Below, piece after piece: positions 8,734 to 18,343 of a stretch of 64,000 bases of DNA. The stretch comes from Bacteroidota bacterium. GTDB lineage: Bacteria; Bacteroidota; Bacteroidia; AKYH767-A; 2013-40CM-41-45. The DNA is taken from positions 186,001 to 250,000 of the forward strand of contig JADKKE010000032.1 in the NCBI GenBank assembly GCA_016720655.1, given 5' to 3'. The position numbers and the translations under genes were made by a program. Under the pieces are notes generated by a model, which was not told the origin of the DNA, did no database searches, and was given only the letters and a program-made list of their open reading frames with translations. The stretch's first letter is position 1. Each line of letters starts with the position of its first letter.

Positions 8734-8807
8734 CGTTGGTTTTCCTTAAAAATTAGAATGATAAAAAAATCAGTAAATCAAAAATACGGAATTACAGAAA
8801 ATTAATA

Positions 8808-10127
8808 TTAGTCAGTAATCTTTGCACCCTGATCAATCCAATGACCAATCAGTTCGCGTTCCGGATCAGTTATTCCTGTTTTATTTCCCTGAGGCATTGT
8901 CTTCGTTTGAACAGCTCTCACCAAAATTCGTTGGGCCATTTTCTGAATTTGTTCAGGTGTATCAAAGACGACACCACCAGGCGCAATTTTCTGCAAATCA
9001 TCAGTAGGGCTTGACGAATGACAGCTTATGCAACGGCTCTTAAAGATAGGCTGAACCTCCTTAAAAGAAACCGTCTTGTTGTATTTGCTATTCGTTGATA
9101 CAGGTGCAGTTACGATGATCAAGGCCAGTAAAGCAATCACAGCGAAGGGGATAATCCACGCTGCATGCTGACCTTTTTCATGCAAATTGATGTAGTGACG
9201 AACGGCAACACTTCCAAGTGTCAGCCCGGCAAGTACGGCCCAGTTGAAAGTATTTCCAAATGTTGCCGGGAAATGATTGCTGATCATCACGAAGATGACA
9301 GGTAATGTCATGTAATTGTTGTGCAGCGAGCGCAGACCTGCATATTTACCCAGGTTTGGATCGAGTGGTTTTCCAAGTTTGGCTGCTTTCACCATTGCTT
9401 TTTGTGCGGGGATGATCACGAAGAAAACATTCCCGGCCATGATTGTCCCAATCAATGCGCCGATATGAATGAATGCAGCACGGCCACTAAATACATGGCT
9501 GAGAAAAAATGAAATCAATGTAAGGATGAAAAATCCAACAAGAGCAAATGTTTTCTTTTTCTGAATCAGTGATGTCCGGCATAAAATATCATAGAGAAAC
9601 CAGCCTCCAATAAGAGTTCCGGATCCGATACAGATGGCTGCTGCTGATGAAATATTCGCTATGGCAGGATCAATAAGGAATGTTTTCGCATTGAAATAAT
9701 ACACCAGCATTAATAAAATGATTCCAGTAAGCCAGGTAAAATAAGCCTCGTATTTAAACCAATGCAGTTTCTTAGGCAATTCACCGGGAGCAATTTTGTA
9801 TTTCTCAATGTAGTAGAATCCGCCACCATGAATAGCCCATAAATTTCCTGCAAGTTCATCGCGCAGATTTTCTGTCCGGTTCAAACTGTTTTCCAGAAAA
9901 ATAAAATAGAAGGAAGCACCGATCCAGGAAATTCCGAGAACAACATGTGCCCAGCGGAAAACAAGATGAATCCAATCCATGACATGTGACCCCATGCCAT
10001 AATAGTTCACCAGAAAATAAATTCCGTATCCGAAAATGATGGTAATCAATACCCAGGCGATGACTCTTCTGAAAAGGGAAATTTCCTCGATAGTTTCTTT
10101 TATTTCGTCCAGGTCAGATTGATTCAT
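8808..10127 (-). CDS. puuD: Membrane urate hydroxylase PuuD with C-terminal cytochrome c
   Basis: This 439-residue protein starts with about eight membrane helices that form the urate hydroxylase (Urate_ox_N) core. Family features include HLVFRWAHVVLGISWIGASF near residues 54-73 and histidines in several helices. The C-terminal domain carries one c-type heme site, CISCH, before the final 75 residues. PuuD oxidises urate to 5-hydroxyisourate and passes electrons to the respiratory chain instead of making hydrogen peroxide as soluble uricase does. It lies between xanthine dehydrogenase and allantoinase genes, exactly where a urate oxidising step is needed. No soluble uricase is present. Confidence 0.93.
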   Translation of the reverse strand: MNQSDLDEIKETIEEISLFRRVIAWVLITIIFGYGIYFLVNYYGMGSHVMDWIHLVFRWAHVVLGISWIGASFYFIFLENSLNRTENLRDELAGNLWAIHGGGFYYIEKYKIAPGELPKKLHWFKYEAYFTWLTGIILLMLVYYFNAKTFLIDPAIANISSAAAICIGSGTLIGGWFLYDILCRTSLIQKKKTFALVGFFILTLISFFLSHVFSGRAAFIHIGALIGTIMAGNVFFVIIPAQKAMVKAAKLGKPLDPNLGKYAGLRSLHNNYMTLPVIFVMISNHFPATFGNTFNWAVLAGLTLGSVAVRHYINLHEKGQHAAWIIPFAVIALLALIIVTAPVSTNSKYNKTVSFKEVQPIFKSRCISCHSSSPTDDLQKIAPGGVVFDTPEQIQKMAQRILVRAVQTKTMPQGNKTGITDPERELIGHWIDQGAKITD

Positions 10128-10160
10128 TGAAGAGAGAAAGGAATGATATTTTTGTCAAAA

Positions 10161-12505
10161 TCAAGATATATTTTGTTTTTTCCGGATGTCTTCGATGGAA
10201 AGAAGAATCACTTCGTTGGTTGCAGGCAAACTAAAATGTGGTTCATATTCGTGGTTTCCTACAGCCGAAATTGCGTCCTTAATGGCAAGCCATGAGCTGA
10301 AAGCCAGCATCAGTGGCGGCTCCGCAACGGCCTTGCTTTTCCGGATTGCATTCGGGTTCGGTGCATTTTGCAACAACTGAACTCTGAAATCTTCCGGGAT
10401 GTCCTGAACAGAAGGTATTTTGTATGTATCCGGAGAATGATTCAGTAAATTACCTTTTGCATCCCATTTGATTTCTTCTGTCGTACACCAGCCCAAGCCC
10501 TGAATAAAACCACCTTCAACCTGACCAATATCAATTCCGACATTGATCGAATCACCAACATCGTGTAATATGTCTGTGCGAAGATTTTTTACATAACCGG
10601 TAAGCGTATCCACCAGCACTTCACTCACAGCCATTCCAAAGGAGTAATAATTAAATGGTTTTCCCCAGCCTTTTGTTTGTCCCAACCGATGTTCGGTGTC
10701 GCATAGAAACCGGTTGCGCTCAGACTCACTTGTTTTAAATTAGCGAGTAACATTGCTTCAGCAAAATGCATGTTCCGATCGGGAAAACTGAGATCTGTAA
10801 TAATGTCATTCTCAATCACGATATCTATTTCCCTCGAAGGAAAGTCAGGATCGATTTTGCTAAATTCATCGCACATGAGTTTCACAATGCGTTCGCGAAG
10901 CTTATCGATCGCATTTTTCACAGCCATTCCGTTCAAATCTGTACCTGCGGATGCTGCTGTAGCAGAAGTGTTCGGAACTTTCGAAGTATTGGTTGCATTG
11001 ACTTTAATCCTGTCAAGGCTAACACCCAATTCAGCTGCAGCAATCTGAGCGATTTTGGTGTTCAATCCCTGACCCATTTCCGTACCGCCGTGATTTACGA
11101 GAATGGTTCCGTCTTTATAAATATTAACCAGAGCACCAGCCTGGTTGAGAAAGGTTGTAGTAAAGGAAATTCCAAATTTTACAGGCGTAAATGCAAGACC
11201 TTTTTTGTAAAACTCATTCTTTGCGTTGAATGTATTGACTTCAGTTCTGCGTTTTGAATATTCAGAAGAAGCAGAAAGTTGATCATACAAAACATGCAAC
11301 CTGTTCAGTTCGACTTCCTGTCCGTAATGGGTGATGTTGTCTTTATCAATTCCGTAAAAATTGGTTTTGCGTACCAATGCAGCATCAATTTTTAAAAAAC
11401 GTGCAATCCTGTCGATCACAGCTTCCATTCCGGCCATTCCCTGTGGTCCGCCAAAACCTCTGAAAGCCGTATTGGACGGGAGATTGGTACGATAGGCTTT
11501 GCCAATCACCTGCATGTTGGGAATGAAATAAGAATTGTCGGCATGCAACATGGCTCGCTCAAGGATTGCCATGCTTAGATCCGTTGCACATCCGGCATCT
11601 GCATTTTGTTCAAACTTCAGTGCTACTATTTTTCCCGATGCATCAAAACCCGCTTCGTATTTGATCAGATAGCGGTGACGTTTCCCTGTGATTTTCTGGT
11701 CATCATCACGAAACAATCGAATGCGTACCGGACGACCTGTTGCATTGGCAAGCAGTGCGGTCCATGCAGCAGTATGATTGGCTTGTGTTTCTTTTCCACC
11801 GAAAGCACCGCCCATGCGACGAATTTCCACAACGACTTCGTTTTTTGGAATACCGAGAACTTCTGCAACAATCGCCTGGGTTTCGGATGGATGCTGAGTA
11901 GATGAATAAATATTCATTTCACGGCCTTCACCGGGTACAGCCAGACAGGATTGTGTTTCAAGGTACCAGTGTTCCTGCGCTCCTGTTTCCAGTTCGCCCT
12001 TGATGGTGTGCGGAGAAGTAGCAAGCGCTGCGTCAGCATCCCCTCTTTGCATCGCGCGGGGAGGAGCAAGCAGTGTTCCTTTTTCTATAGCAGTGCGAAT
12101 GTCAAGCACAGGTTCGAGTATTTCGTATTCGATGACAACAAGTCTTGCGGCAGCTCTTGCCAGTTCTTCGTTTTCTGCAGCGATCAGTACAATTGCATGA
12201 CCTACACAGAGCACTTCTTTTTCAGCCAGACAAGGTTCATCGTGAATCACCGGGCCCATTTGATTGTGACCGGGAATGTCTTTGGCTGTAATCACAGCAT
12301 ATACACCGGGAAGCTTTTTTGCTGCAGAAGTATCAATCGATTTGATGCGTGCATGCGCATGCGGACTATATAAAATATGTCCATGCAGGAGTTGCTCATT
12401 CACGAGCATATCGTCGATGTATACCGACTCGCCACTTACATGTTTACTTGCGCTATCGTGAGGAATATTTGTCATGAAAGGTTTAGTACCCAAATGGGCG
12501 ATCAA
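10161..12505 (-). CDS. xdhB: Xanthine dehydrogenase molybdopterin-binding subunit (frameshifted)
   Basis: This is the large molybdenum subunit. It begins MIAHLGTKPFM, has the cofactor motif RRMGGAFGGKE, and FRGFGGPQG and GGTEMGQGL further on. The frame breaks at 10671-10680. The upstream part reads NIGWDKQ and then junk to a stop at 10625, while the family sequence DKTKGWGKPFNYYSFGMAVS continues in another frame. Adding one T to the TTT at 10676-10678 joins both parts into 781 codons, the normal size. This is probably a consensus error, but a true mutation is not excluded. It overlaps xdhA by four bases. With XdhA it oxidises hypoxanthine and xanthine to urate. Confidence 0.9.
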
Positions 12506-13944
12506 TGTTGATGGGTTTCATCCCAGAATTTCAATACAAGGTTTCTTGCTGCCAGTCTGCGGAACTCCGCGCCGGATCGGGCATCTGAGAGAGGAGTGTA
12601 TTCTGAATAGACAAACTCACCAGCTTTTTCAGCATTTTCTCTTGTCCATTTTTTACCGATCAGAAATGACTCCGCAGATGTAGCTCTTTTTGTCTTCTCG
12701 GCCATACCACCATAAGCAAGAATGGCCTCTGAGATTTCATCGTTTTTAAATTTCAAACTAAATCCACTGCTGACTGTGGAAATATCCAGGTCTTTGCGTT
12801 TGGAAACTTTATAAGATGATATTATTGAATCTTTATTCATTTTAGGAATAATGACAGCTGAAATAATTTCATTCCCTTGTTTCTGTGTCTTTCGGTAACC
12901 GATCACAAATTCGTTCATCCGAATTTCTCTTTTGCCACTAAGGCTCTGAAGTTCGATGCGGGCATTGAGCGCCATCAGTACCGGGAGTGTATCTCCAATT
13001 GGAGAAGCGCTACCCAGATTTCCTCCTAATGTGGCCAGCGAACGGATCTGACGGGAGCCAAAAACTGCTAGCATTTTATACAATGCAGGAAAAGTGTGCT
13101 CAGTATTTTCTTTCACTGCTTCCAGACTCATACCGGAACCGAACACCATTTCATTGCTCTTATCTTGTAATGTTTTCAGTCCGCTTACTGCCGACAAATC
13201 CAAAATTTTCGGCAAGACTTCATGTTTCTTGGTTACGCGTAAAGCCACATCTGTAGCACCTTGTATCAGCAATGCATCCGGATGCTCAGAGAGTAATTTC
13301 AAAGCTTCCTGTATTGATGTTGGTTGAAAATAGCTTTGCTCAGAGGAAGTATGGGAGAGCGCATTATTTTCCGAATGTATTAGTTTCAGTTTCTGAATCA
13401 CCTCATATTCCATTTTTGAAAAATGATCAGTGTTTCCCTGAGCGCAGGCAGAGGAGGCCGCTTCGATGATGGGTCTATAACCTGTACAACGGCAAAGGTT
13501 CCCGGTGAGGGCATCACGGATGTCGTCCTGACTTGCCTGTTTATTTTCTTTAAAGAGCGCAAACAGTGACATCACAAAACCGGGAGTACAGTAACCGCAC
13601 TGACTGCCATTTTTATCAACCATTTCCTGCTGAACCGGGTGGAGTTTCTCATCAGCTTTCAGGTTTTCCACTGTGAGCAGTTGTTTCCCATGCAACATAG
13701 GCATGAATACCAAACAGGAATCGATAGCGGTGTATTTCAGTTTGTTTGTTTCCGCGATTTCAGCAATCACAACCGTACAAGCTCCACAGTCTCCTTCGGC
13801 GCAACCTTCCTTGGTTCCTTTGTGATCTGATGAATTCCGGAGATAATTCAACACAGTGGTAGTAGGGTGAATCCCATTTGTGCCAATGGAAACCCGTTTG
13901 ATTTCGCCGTCCTGTATAAATACGATTTCTGAGTTTTCCTTCAT
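12502..13944 (-). CDS. xdhA: Xanthine dehydrogenase iron-sulfur/FAD subunit
   Basis: This 480-residue protein fuses a 2Fe-2S domain to an FAD domain. The plant-type cluster ligands appear as CAEGDCGACT (about residues 48-57), and the second cluster as CGYCTPGFVMS and CRCTGYRPI (about 115-160). The FAD-binding block ATLGGNLGSASPIGDTLP follows near residue 305. It passes electrons from the molybdenum subunit to NAD+ or another acceptor. It is the first gene of the purine breakdown run, its stop overlaps the xdhB start (12502-12505), and a promoter-like pair lies just upstream. Confidence 0.94.
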   Translation of the reverse strand: MKENSEIVFIQDGEIKRVSIGTNGIHPTTTVLNYLRNSSDHKGTKEGCAEGDCGACTVVIAEIAETNKLKYTAIDSCLVFMPMLHGKQLLTVENLKADEKLHPVQQEMVDKNGSQCGYCTPGFVMSLFALFKENKQASQDDIRDALTGNLCRCTGYRPIIEAASSACAQGNTDHFSKMEYEVIQKLKLIHSENNALSHTSSEQSYFQPTSIQEALKLLSEHPDALLIQGATDVALRVTKKHEVLPKILDLSAVSGLKTLQDKSNEMVFGSGMSLEAVKENTEHTFPALYKMLAVFGSRQIRSLATLGGNLGSASPIGDTLPVLMALNARIELQSLSGKREIRMNEFVIGYRKTQKQGNEIISAVIIPKMNKDSIISSYKVSKRKDLDISTVSSGFSLKFKNDEISEAILAYGGMAEKTKRATSAESFLIGKKWTRENAEKAGEFVYSEYTPLSDARSGAEFRRLAARNLVLKFWDETHQH

Positions 13945-13958
13945 AGTTTGGATTGCTT

Positions 13959-13986
13959 CAAATTTAAGGAAAGAAATGAGAACAAA
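13959..13986 (-). promoter_or_regulatory. Candidate promoter of the purine breakdown operon
   Basis: On the minus strand TTTG (13986-13983) is followed after 16 bases by TAAATTTG (13966-13959), the Bacteroidota -33/-7 pattern with the same 16-base spacing as the superoxide dismutase promoter in this window. The ATG at 13944 would lie only about 8 bases past the expected start site, so the leader is short. No operator for a purine regulator could be recognised. Confidence 0.42.
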
Positions 13987-14057
13987 TTGATTACAGAAGC
14001 GAATCTTTAAAACAAGGTATACATTTATGCTTTACCTTTATTGTATGTTAGCGGTAA

Positions 14058-14642
14058 GTCAAATTATACATTGCCATATTTTTAATTTTTGAATTTGTTT
14101 TTTCAAACAATGGATTCTCCCAGGCATCAGCCGGATTCAAAGCAGGTGGTGGCTTATTCAATATCAATTCCGCCTTAAAAAGTGAAGCATTGCCTTCCTG
14201 GGAAGCAGGATTTTTTTCGGTGGCGGATATATCGGAACATGTTATTCTTCAACCGGAGATTGACTATTCTGACAAAGGAGGAAAGGTAACATTTGAAGAC
14301 ACTGTTTGTAATGTCCATCTTCAAAGTGCAAATGTTCGGATACTTGTTTCCTACCTTTTCAACGACAGATTTTCACTCGGTGCCGGTCCGTATTTTTCAT
14401 ACATGTTCAAAGCCAGTCAGAGTAAAGTGATTGTTCCTAAATCCTGGTATTCTCCTTTTGGAGTTGGTTTCAATGCCGCTGCATCCGTCAACGCCGGACT
14501 CTGGATTTTTTCTGTTCGTTACGATCAAAGTCTGACACTCCTTACCCGCGACGGGGACGTAGAAATTTCAAAAAGTATTAATCCTTTGAAATCCTCACAT
14601 GTAAGTGGGTTCTCTTTGGTAGTGTGTGTGGGATTTGATTAA
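14058..14642 (+). CDS. Outer membrane beta-barrel-like protein, start codon not visible
   Basis: From 14190 (TTG) the frame encodes 150 residues of alternating strands typical of a small PorT/OmpW-like barrel, ending SGFSLVVCVGFD. The frame is already open from 14058. It there encodes a convincing signal peptide (KLYIAIFLIFEFVF then NNGFSQAS) joined smoothly to the barrel, giving about 194 codons. No ATG, GTG or TTG precedes 14190 in this frame; the codon where one would be expected (14058) is GTC. Either a start mutation has inactivated it, a rare start is used, or the sequence has an error here. It faces away from xdhA. Function unknown. Confidence 0.5.
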   Translation, partial: VKLYIAIFLIFEFVFSNNGFSQASAGFKAGGGLFNINSALKSEALPSWEAGFFSVADISEHVILQPEIDYSDKGGKVTFEDTVCNVHLQSANVRILVSYLFNDRFSLGAGPYFSYMFKASQSKVIVPKSWYSPFGVGFNAAASVNAGLWIFSVRYDQSLTLLTRDGDVEISKSINPLKSSHVSGFSLVVCVGFD

Positions 14643-14772
14643 AGGGGGGACGAGGGACGATGGGACGGGGGACGTTAGGCGAGAGCAATTGGCGGGATTC
14701 GAACATTGAACACGGAACCTTGAACACGGAACCCGGAACAACATTAAACCTTGAACTTTGAACCTTGAACTA
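14643..14772. repeat. Low-complexity intergenic repeat (GGGACG and GAACACGGAACC units)
   Basis: Just after the barrel ORF come near-repeats of GGGACGA/GGGACGGGG (14645-14676), then TTGAACACGGAACC-type units repeated four to five times with drift (14699-14770). It does not look coding and holds no hairpin that I can see. A short tRNA-T-arm-like string at 14691-14701 on the minus strand lacks the rest of a tRNA. Confidence 0.65.
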
Positions 14773-14805
14773 TTTTTTCAATCCATGAACATTATTTCAA
14801 AGTAG

Positions 14806-14833
14806 CATAGGGGTAAATCGTTTCTCAGTTGTC
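14806..14833 (+). promoter_or_regulatory. Putative ECF sigma promoter in front of the sigma factor gene
   Basis: CATAGGGGT (14806-14814), a 13-base spacer and GTTGTC (14828-14833). The identical two blocks with the identical 13-base spacing recur at 18281-18308 in front of the DUF2807 lipoprotein gene. A -10 block ending in GTC is common for ECF sigma factors. The position, about 47 bases before the GTG at 14881, suits autoregulation by the sigma factor encoded here. Confidence 0.6.
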
Positions 14834-14880
14834 ATTTGAATACTAATGCTTTCGTAACTTGGCCCCGGAAAAGTAAAACG

Positions 14881-15453
14881 GTGGTCAACGAAGACACAAA
14901 TATCTTACAGGCCTTAAAAAAAGGAGATGGAAAAGCCTATGAATCCTTATTCAGAAGCTATTACCAGCGACTTTGCAGCTATGCCAATACATTATTGAAT
15001 GACCCCGATGAATCCGAAGAAGTTGTACAACAGGTTTTTATTCAGGTTTGGGAAAGGAGGGAGGCGATGGAAATAAACATTTCTATTCAGGCCTACCTTT
15101 TTAAAGCTGTCCGAAATTCCTGTTTGAATAAATTGAAACACGGAAAAGTGCGGCAAATTTATGCGGAAGAAGTCACAGCTCTTGCCGGACAATCAGAACC
15201 TGCCAGTCAAATTACTTTGCAAAATGAATTGCAGGAACAAATCCATCGCGCCATTGAAAGTCTGCCTGAACAATGCCGGATCATTTTCAAATTGAGTCGA
15301 TTTGATGAACTAAAATACGCAGAGATTGCAGAACACCTTGGCATCTCAATTAAAACAGTAGAAAACCAAATGGGTAAAGCCTTGAAAGTAATGCGGGAGA
15401 AATTGAAGGACTATTTACCCTTACTCATATTTTTAATTTCATCATGCCTCTGA
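14881..15453 (+). CDS. ECF RNA polymerase sigma-70 factor (FecI-type)
   Basis: About 190 residues with both ECF regions. Region 2 is represented by AYESLFRSYYQRLCSYAN and ESEEVVQQVFIQVWERRE. Region 4 is represented by LPEQCRIIFKLSRFDELKY and the helix-turn-helix EIAEHLGISIKTVENQMGKA. I chose GTG at 14881 (MVNEDTNILQAL) because the alternative TTG at 14836 would begin inside the transcription start region of the shared promoter motif. Its stop is five bases before the FecR gene, the usual sigma/anti-sigma pairing. It probably drives its own operon and the lipoprotein at 18344, based on the shared motif; that link is inferred. An odd hydrophobic tail PLLIFLISSCL ends the protein. Confidence 0.9.
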   Translation: MVNEDTNILQALKKGDGKAYESLFRSYYQRLCSYANTLLNDPDESEEVVQQVFIQVWERREAMEINISIQAYLFKAVRNSCLNKLKHGKVRQIYAEEVTALAGQSEPASQITLQNELQEQIHRAIESLPEQCRIIFKLSRFDELKYAEIAEHLGISIKTVENQMGKALKVMREKLKDYLPLLIFLISSCL

Positions 15454-15457
15454 TCGC

Positions 15458-16463
15458 TTGAAAAACAAATTCGAAAATATCGAAGACCTGATAGCTAAAT
15501 TCCTTGCAGGAGAAGCTAGTTCTGAGGAAATCCATATCCTTGAGGAGTGGAAGAATCTGCATGCCGATAATCTTCGGGAGTTTAATCAAATGAAGATGTT
15601 ATTTACAGAAAGCGCGACATTGAAGCCCTTGCTTTCTGTGAATAGCGACAAAGCCTGGCTTGCAATTCAGCAAGCAATTCAACTTGAGAAAGGAAGAGTG
15701 GTTCAGCTTCACAAACGAAGCAATTTGCAAACGGCACTAAGAATCGCAGCGATTTTCATTTTTATGGCAATGATTGGTGCGGTGATATATTTTATGACGA
15801 GTCCACTTGCCGGATCGGAACATGAAATTGCAACGGGTGATAGTATACAAAAAAAGTATGTTGCCGGATGGCAGCGAAATTACATTTAATAAACACAGTT
15901 CAATTCAATATGCTTCAAATGCATATTCAAAAAAACGTGTTGTGAAATTAAAAGGCGAGGCTTTTTTTGACGTGAAACACAATGAAACGGTTCCATTTAT
16001 TGTTGAAGCAGGCGCACTTCAGATTCAGGATATCGGAACAGCTTTCAATGTGAAAGCACAGCAAAATTCCGGAATCATATTTGTTTCGGTTGTGTCCGGT
16101 GAGGTAAAAATAATAACTGCGGAAGATAAATCAATTCTACTTTCTGCCGGAGAAGCAGCATCCTATAATAGCGCAACCATGGAATTGAAAAAATCCGAAG
16201 AGATTGATAGAAACGCCTCTGCTTACAAGGATAAGATATTTATTTTTGAAAATGCAGAGTTAATCCACGTACTGAAAACCCTGAATGATATTTATTACTC
16301 AGACCTTCGAATAGGAGATGATAAAATTAGTTCATGTCGGATAACTGTTTCATTCAACAATGAGAAAATTGAAGATATCGCAGATGTCATTGCACTGACT
16401 TTAGGTCTCTCACTTCAAAAAAGTAATGGAACTATAACTTTTCATGGAGATGCATGCAAGTAA
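15458..16463 (+). CDS. FecR-family anti-sigma factor (frameshifted at an A-run)
   Basis: The N-terminal cytoplasmic part (LIAKFLAGEASSEE onward) binds the sigma factor. One membrane helix (AALRI to IYFMTS region, near residues 90-112) follows, and a periplasmic FecR domain comes next, with LPDGSEITFNKHSSIQY, RVVKLKGEAFFDVKH, PFIVEAGALQIQDIGTAFNV and a C-terminal STN-like DUF4974 part. The frame breaks at the seven-A run 15849-15855; reading six A's joins both halves into 334 codons, the family norm. The start is TTG at 15458. The 3' end overlaps the next gene by 20 bases. Confidence 0.88.
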
Positions 16464-18265
16464 ATGTTCTTTGTATTTTCTGATTCTTGCCCTGTTTTTG
16501 TTTTCCAATGAAATAAAAGCACAGATTCCTTTTCTGGAAAAGAAAATATCTGTGCAGGTCAGGAATTTACCTGTAGACGAACTGTTGAAAATTATCTCTC
16601 AAAAAGGAGAGTTTACATTTTCTTATAGCACTCAATTAATACCGGAGTCAAAAACAGTTTCTGTACAAGTTCAAAATAAAAGTGTGCGTGAAATATTGGA
16701 CCTTGTTTTTGAAGGAAAAGTGGCTTACAAGGAGAGAGGTAAACACATCATTCTACAAAAAGCTGAACTCTCAGCTCTTGGTAAGGAGCCTGAATACATC
16801 ATTGTAAGCGGATATGTAAAGGATGCAACAAACGGCACCGAGGTTTCTCAGGTTAGTATTTTTGATAAACTCAGCAGGGTTTCAGCACTGAGTGATCAGT
16901 ACGGATTTTTTACACTTAAAATAAAAATAAAGGATAAGTTCAGAGATGTGACCTTGTTTGTAAACAAAGAAAATTATCAGGATACAATTGTGTATATTAA
17001 TCAGAGCGGGCACTCTGTTCTTAATATAACAATGTATCCGGACGAGAAGATTGTGACCTACGTGGATTCATCTGCTATCCGGGATAGTATTTTTACAGTT
17101 AATCGACTGGCACTGGTGAACATGATATTAAGTGAGCAGGAGCAGGCCAATACGCGAAATATCAAAGATACATTGTATCGGAAGTTCCAGGTTTCATTCC
17201 TTCCCTATCTTGGTTCTAACCTGAAGTTGAGCGGAAATACTGTGAATGATTATTCATTGAATATTTTAGCGGGTTATTCAATGGGAACAAAAAAACTGGA
17301 AATCGGAGGGCTGCTTAATCTTGATCGTGATTCAGTAAAGGTTGCGCAGATCGCCGGACTGATAAATATCACCGGAGGTCCTGTGCAAGGCGCTCAGGTT
17401 GCCGGTTTGATAAATTACAATCTGCGGCCTGTAAAATGTGTGCAGGTAGCCGGATTGGTCAATACGAATATGGATTCGGCCCGGGCGGTTTCCATAGCAG
17501 GATTACTCAATGTAAATCTCTCTCCCGCCAAAGGATTTCAAGTCGCAGGTCTTATGAATTTTAATCTGAAAACATCAAAAGTTGCGCAAGTAGCAGGCTT
17601 GATAAATGTCACCGCAAAGGGAATTCAGGGAGTACAGATTGCGGGTTTGATGAATGTTTGTCTGGATACGATTAAAGGCGGACAAGTGGCCGGATTGTTA
17701 AACATTTCCAAAACAGTGATCGGATCCCAAGTTGGCTTTCTGAATATTTCAGATACATGTTCGGGAATTCCTGTCGGCTTTCTAAGTTTTGTCCGAAAAG
17801 GTCTGCATCAGTTGGAGATTTCTTCCAATGAGGTTTATCCACTCAACGTTTCTTTCCGTACCGGTGTACGACAATTCTACAACATTTTCGAAGCGGGAAT
17901 GCAATTCAAAACTCCGGAAGACCATACCTGGTATTTGGGTTATGGTGTGGGTACTGCCTTGTCGCTTAGTAATAATTGGCAACTGGATTTTGATTTCACA
18001 ATGAATCAACCGATCCGGGGCAATCGTTTCAATGAGTTTAATTCGTTAACAAAAATTAACATTGCAGCAGAGGAAAAAAATTGGGAAAGGATTTTCTATC
18101 GCTGCTGGACCAACATTAAATATATTATACGCAAATACTTCTGATCCTGACTACGAAGGCTATCTGAATCGTATTTCACCCGGAAGCTTTTCAAGTTCAA
18201 GTATTTCCGGGGATTACAAGCGAAGCATTTGGTTAGGTGCTAAAATAGGTTTGAGATTTTTCTAA
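16444..18265 (+). CDS. STN and carboxypeptidase-regulatory-like domain protein with VAGLxN surface repeats (frameshifted near end)
   Basis: The N-terminus is a signal peptide (CSLYFLILALFLFSNEIKA). Next comes an STN domain (ISVQVRNLPVDELLKIIS to about residue 105), then a carboxypeptidase-regulatory-like beta-sandwich (VSGYVKDATNGTEVSQVSIF, about 120-200). About eight repeats of roughly 21 residues follow, centred on QVAGLINxx or VAGLxNxN (about 290-440), like the LA_2272 surface repeat, then a barrel-like end. A seven-A run at 18074-18080 throws the frame; with six A's the ending GFSIAAGPTLNILYAN...GLRFF gives 606 codons. It occupies the place usually held by a FecA-type receptor, but has no TonB plug or 22-strand barrel. 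Function unknown. Confidence 0.75.
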
Positions 18266-18280
18266 AAAAATACTTCTTCA

Positions 18281-18308
18281 CATAGGGGTGATGCTGGTTT
18301 TGGTTGTC
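18281..18308 (+). promoter_or_regulatory. Putative ECF sigma promoter in front of the DUF2807 lipoprotein gene
   Basis: CATAGGGGT (18281-18289), 13 bases, GTTGTC (18303-18308). This is identical in both blocks and in spacing to the motif before the ECF sigma gene, while the 13-base spacers differ. It would start transcription about 30 bases before the ATG at 18344. Confidence 0.6.
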
Positions 18309-18343
18309 TTGAGTATATACAATAAAAGACAAATACCAACCCC

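Noticed and set aside
14690..14706. Minus-strand GTTCGAATCCCGCC resembles a tRNA T-arm and acceptor end
   Set aside because: No anticodon or D-arm can be folded around it, and it lies in a low-complexity repeat.
14836..15453. Longer sigma factor starting at TTG 14836
   Set aside because: The extra residues are unconserved and the codon falls immediately after the predicted -10 block, so GTG 14881 is better.
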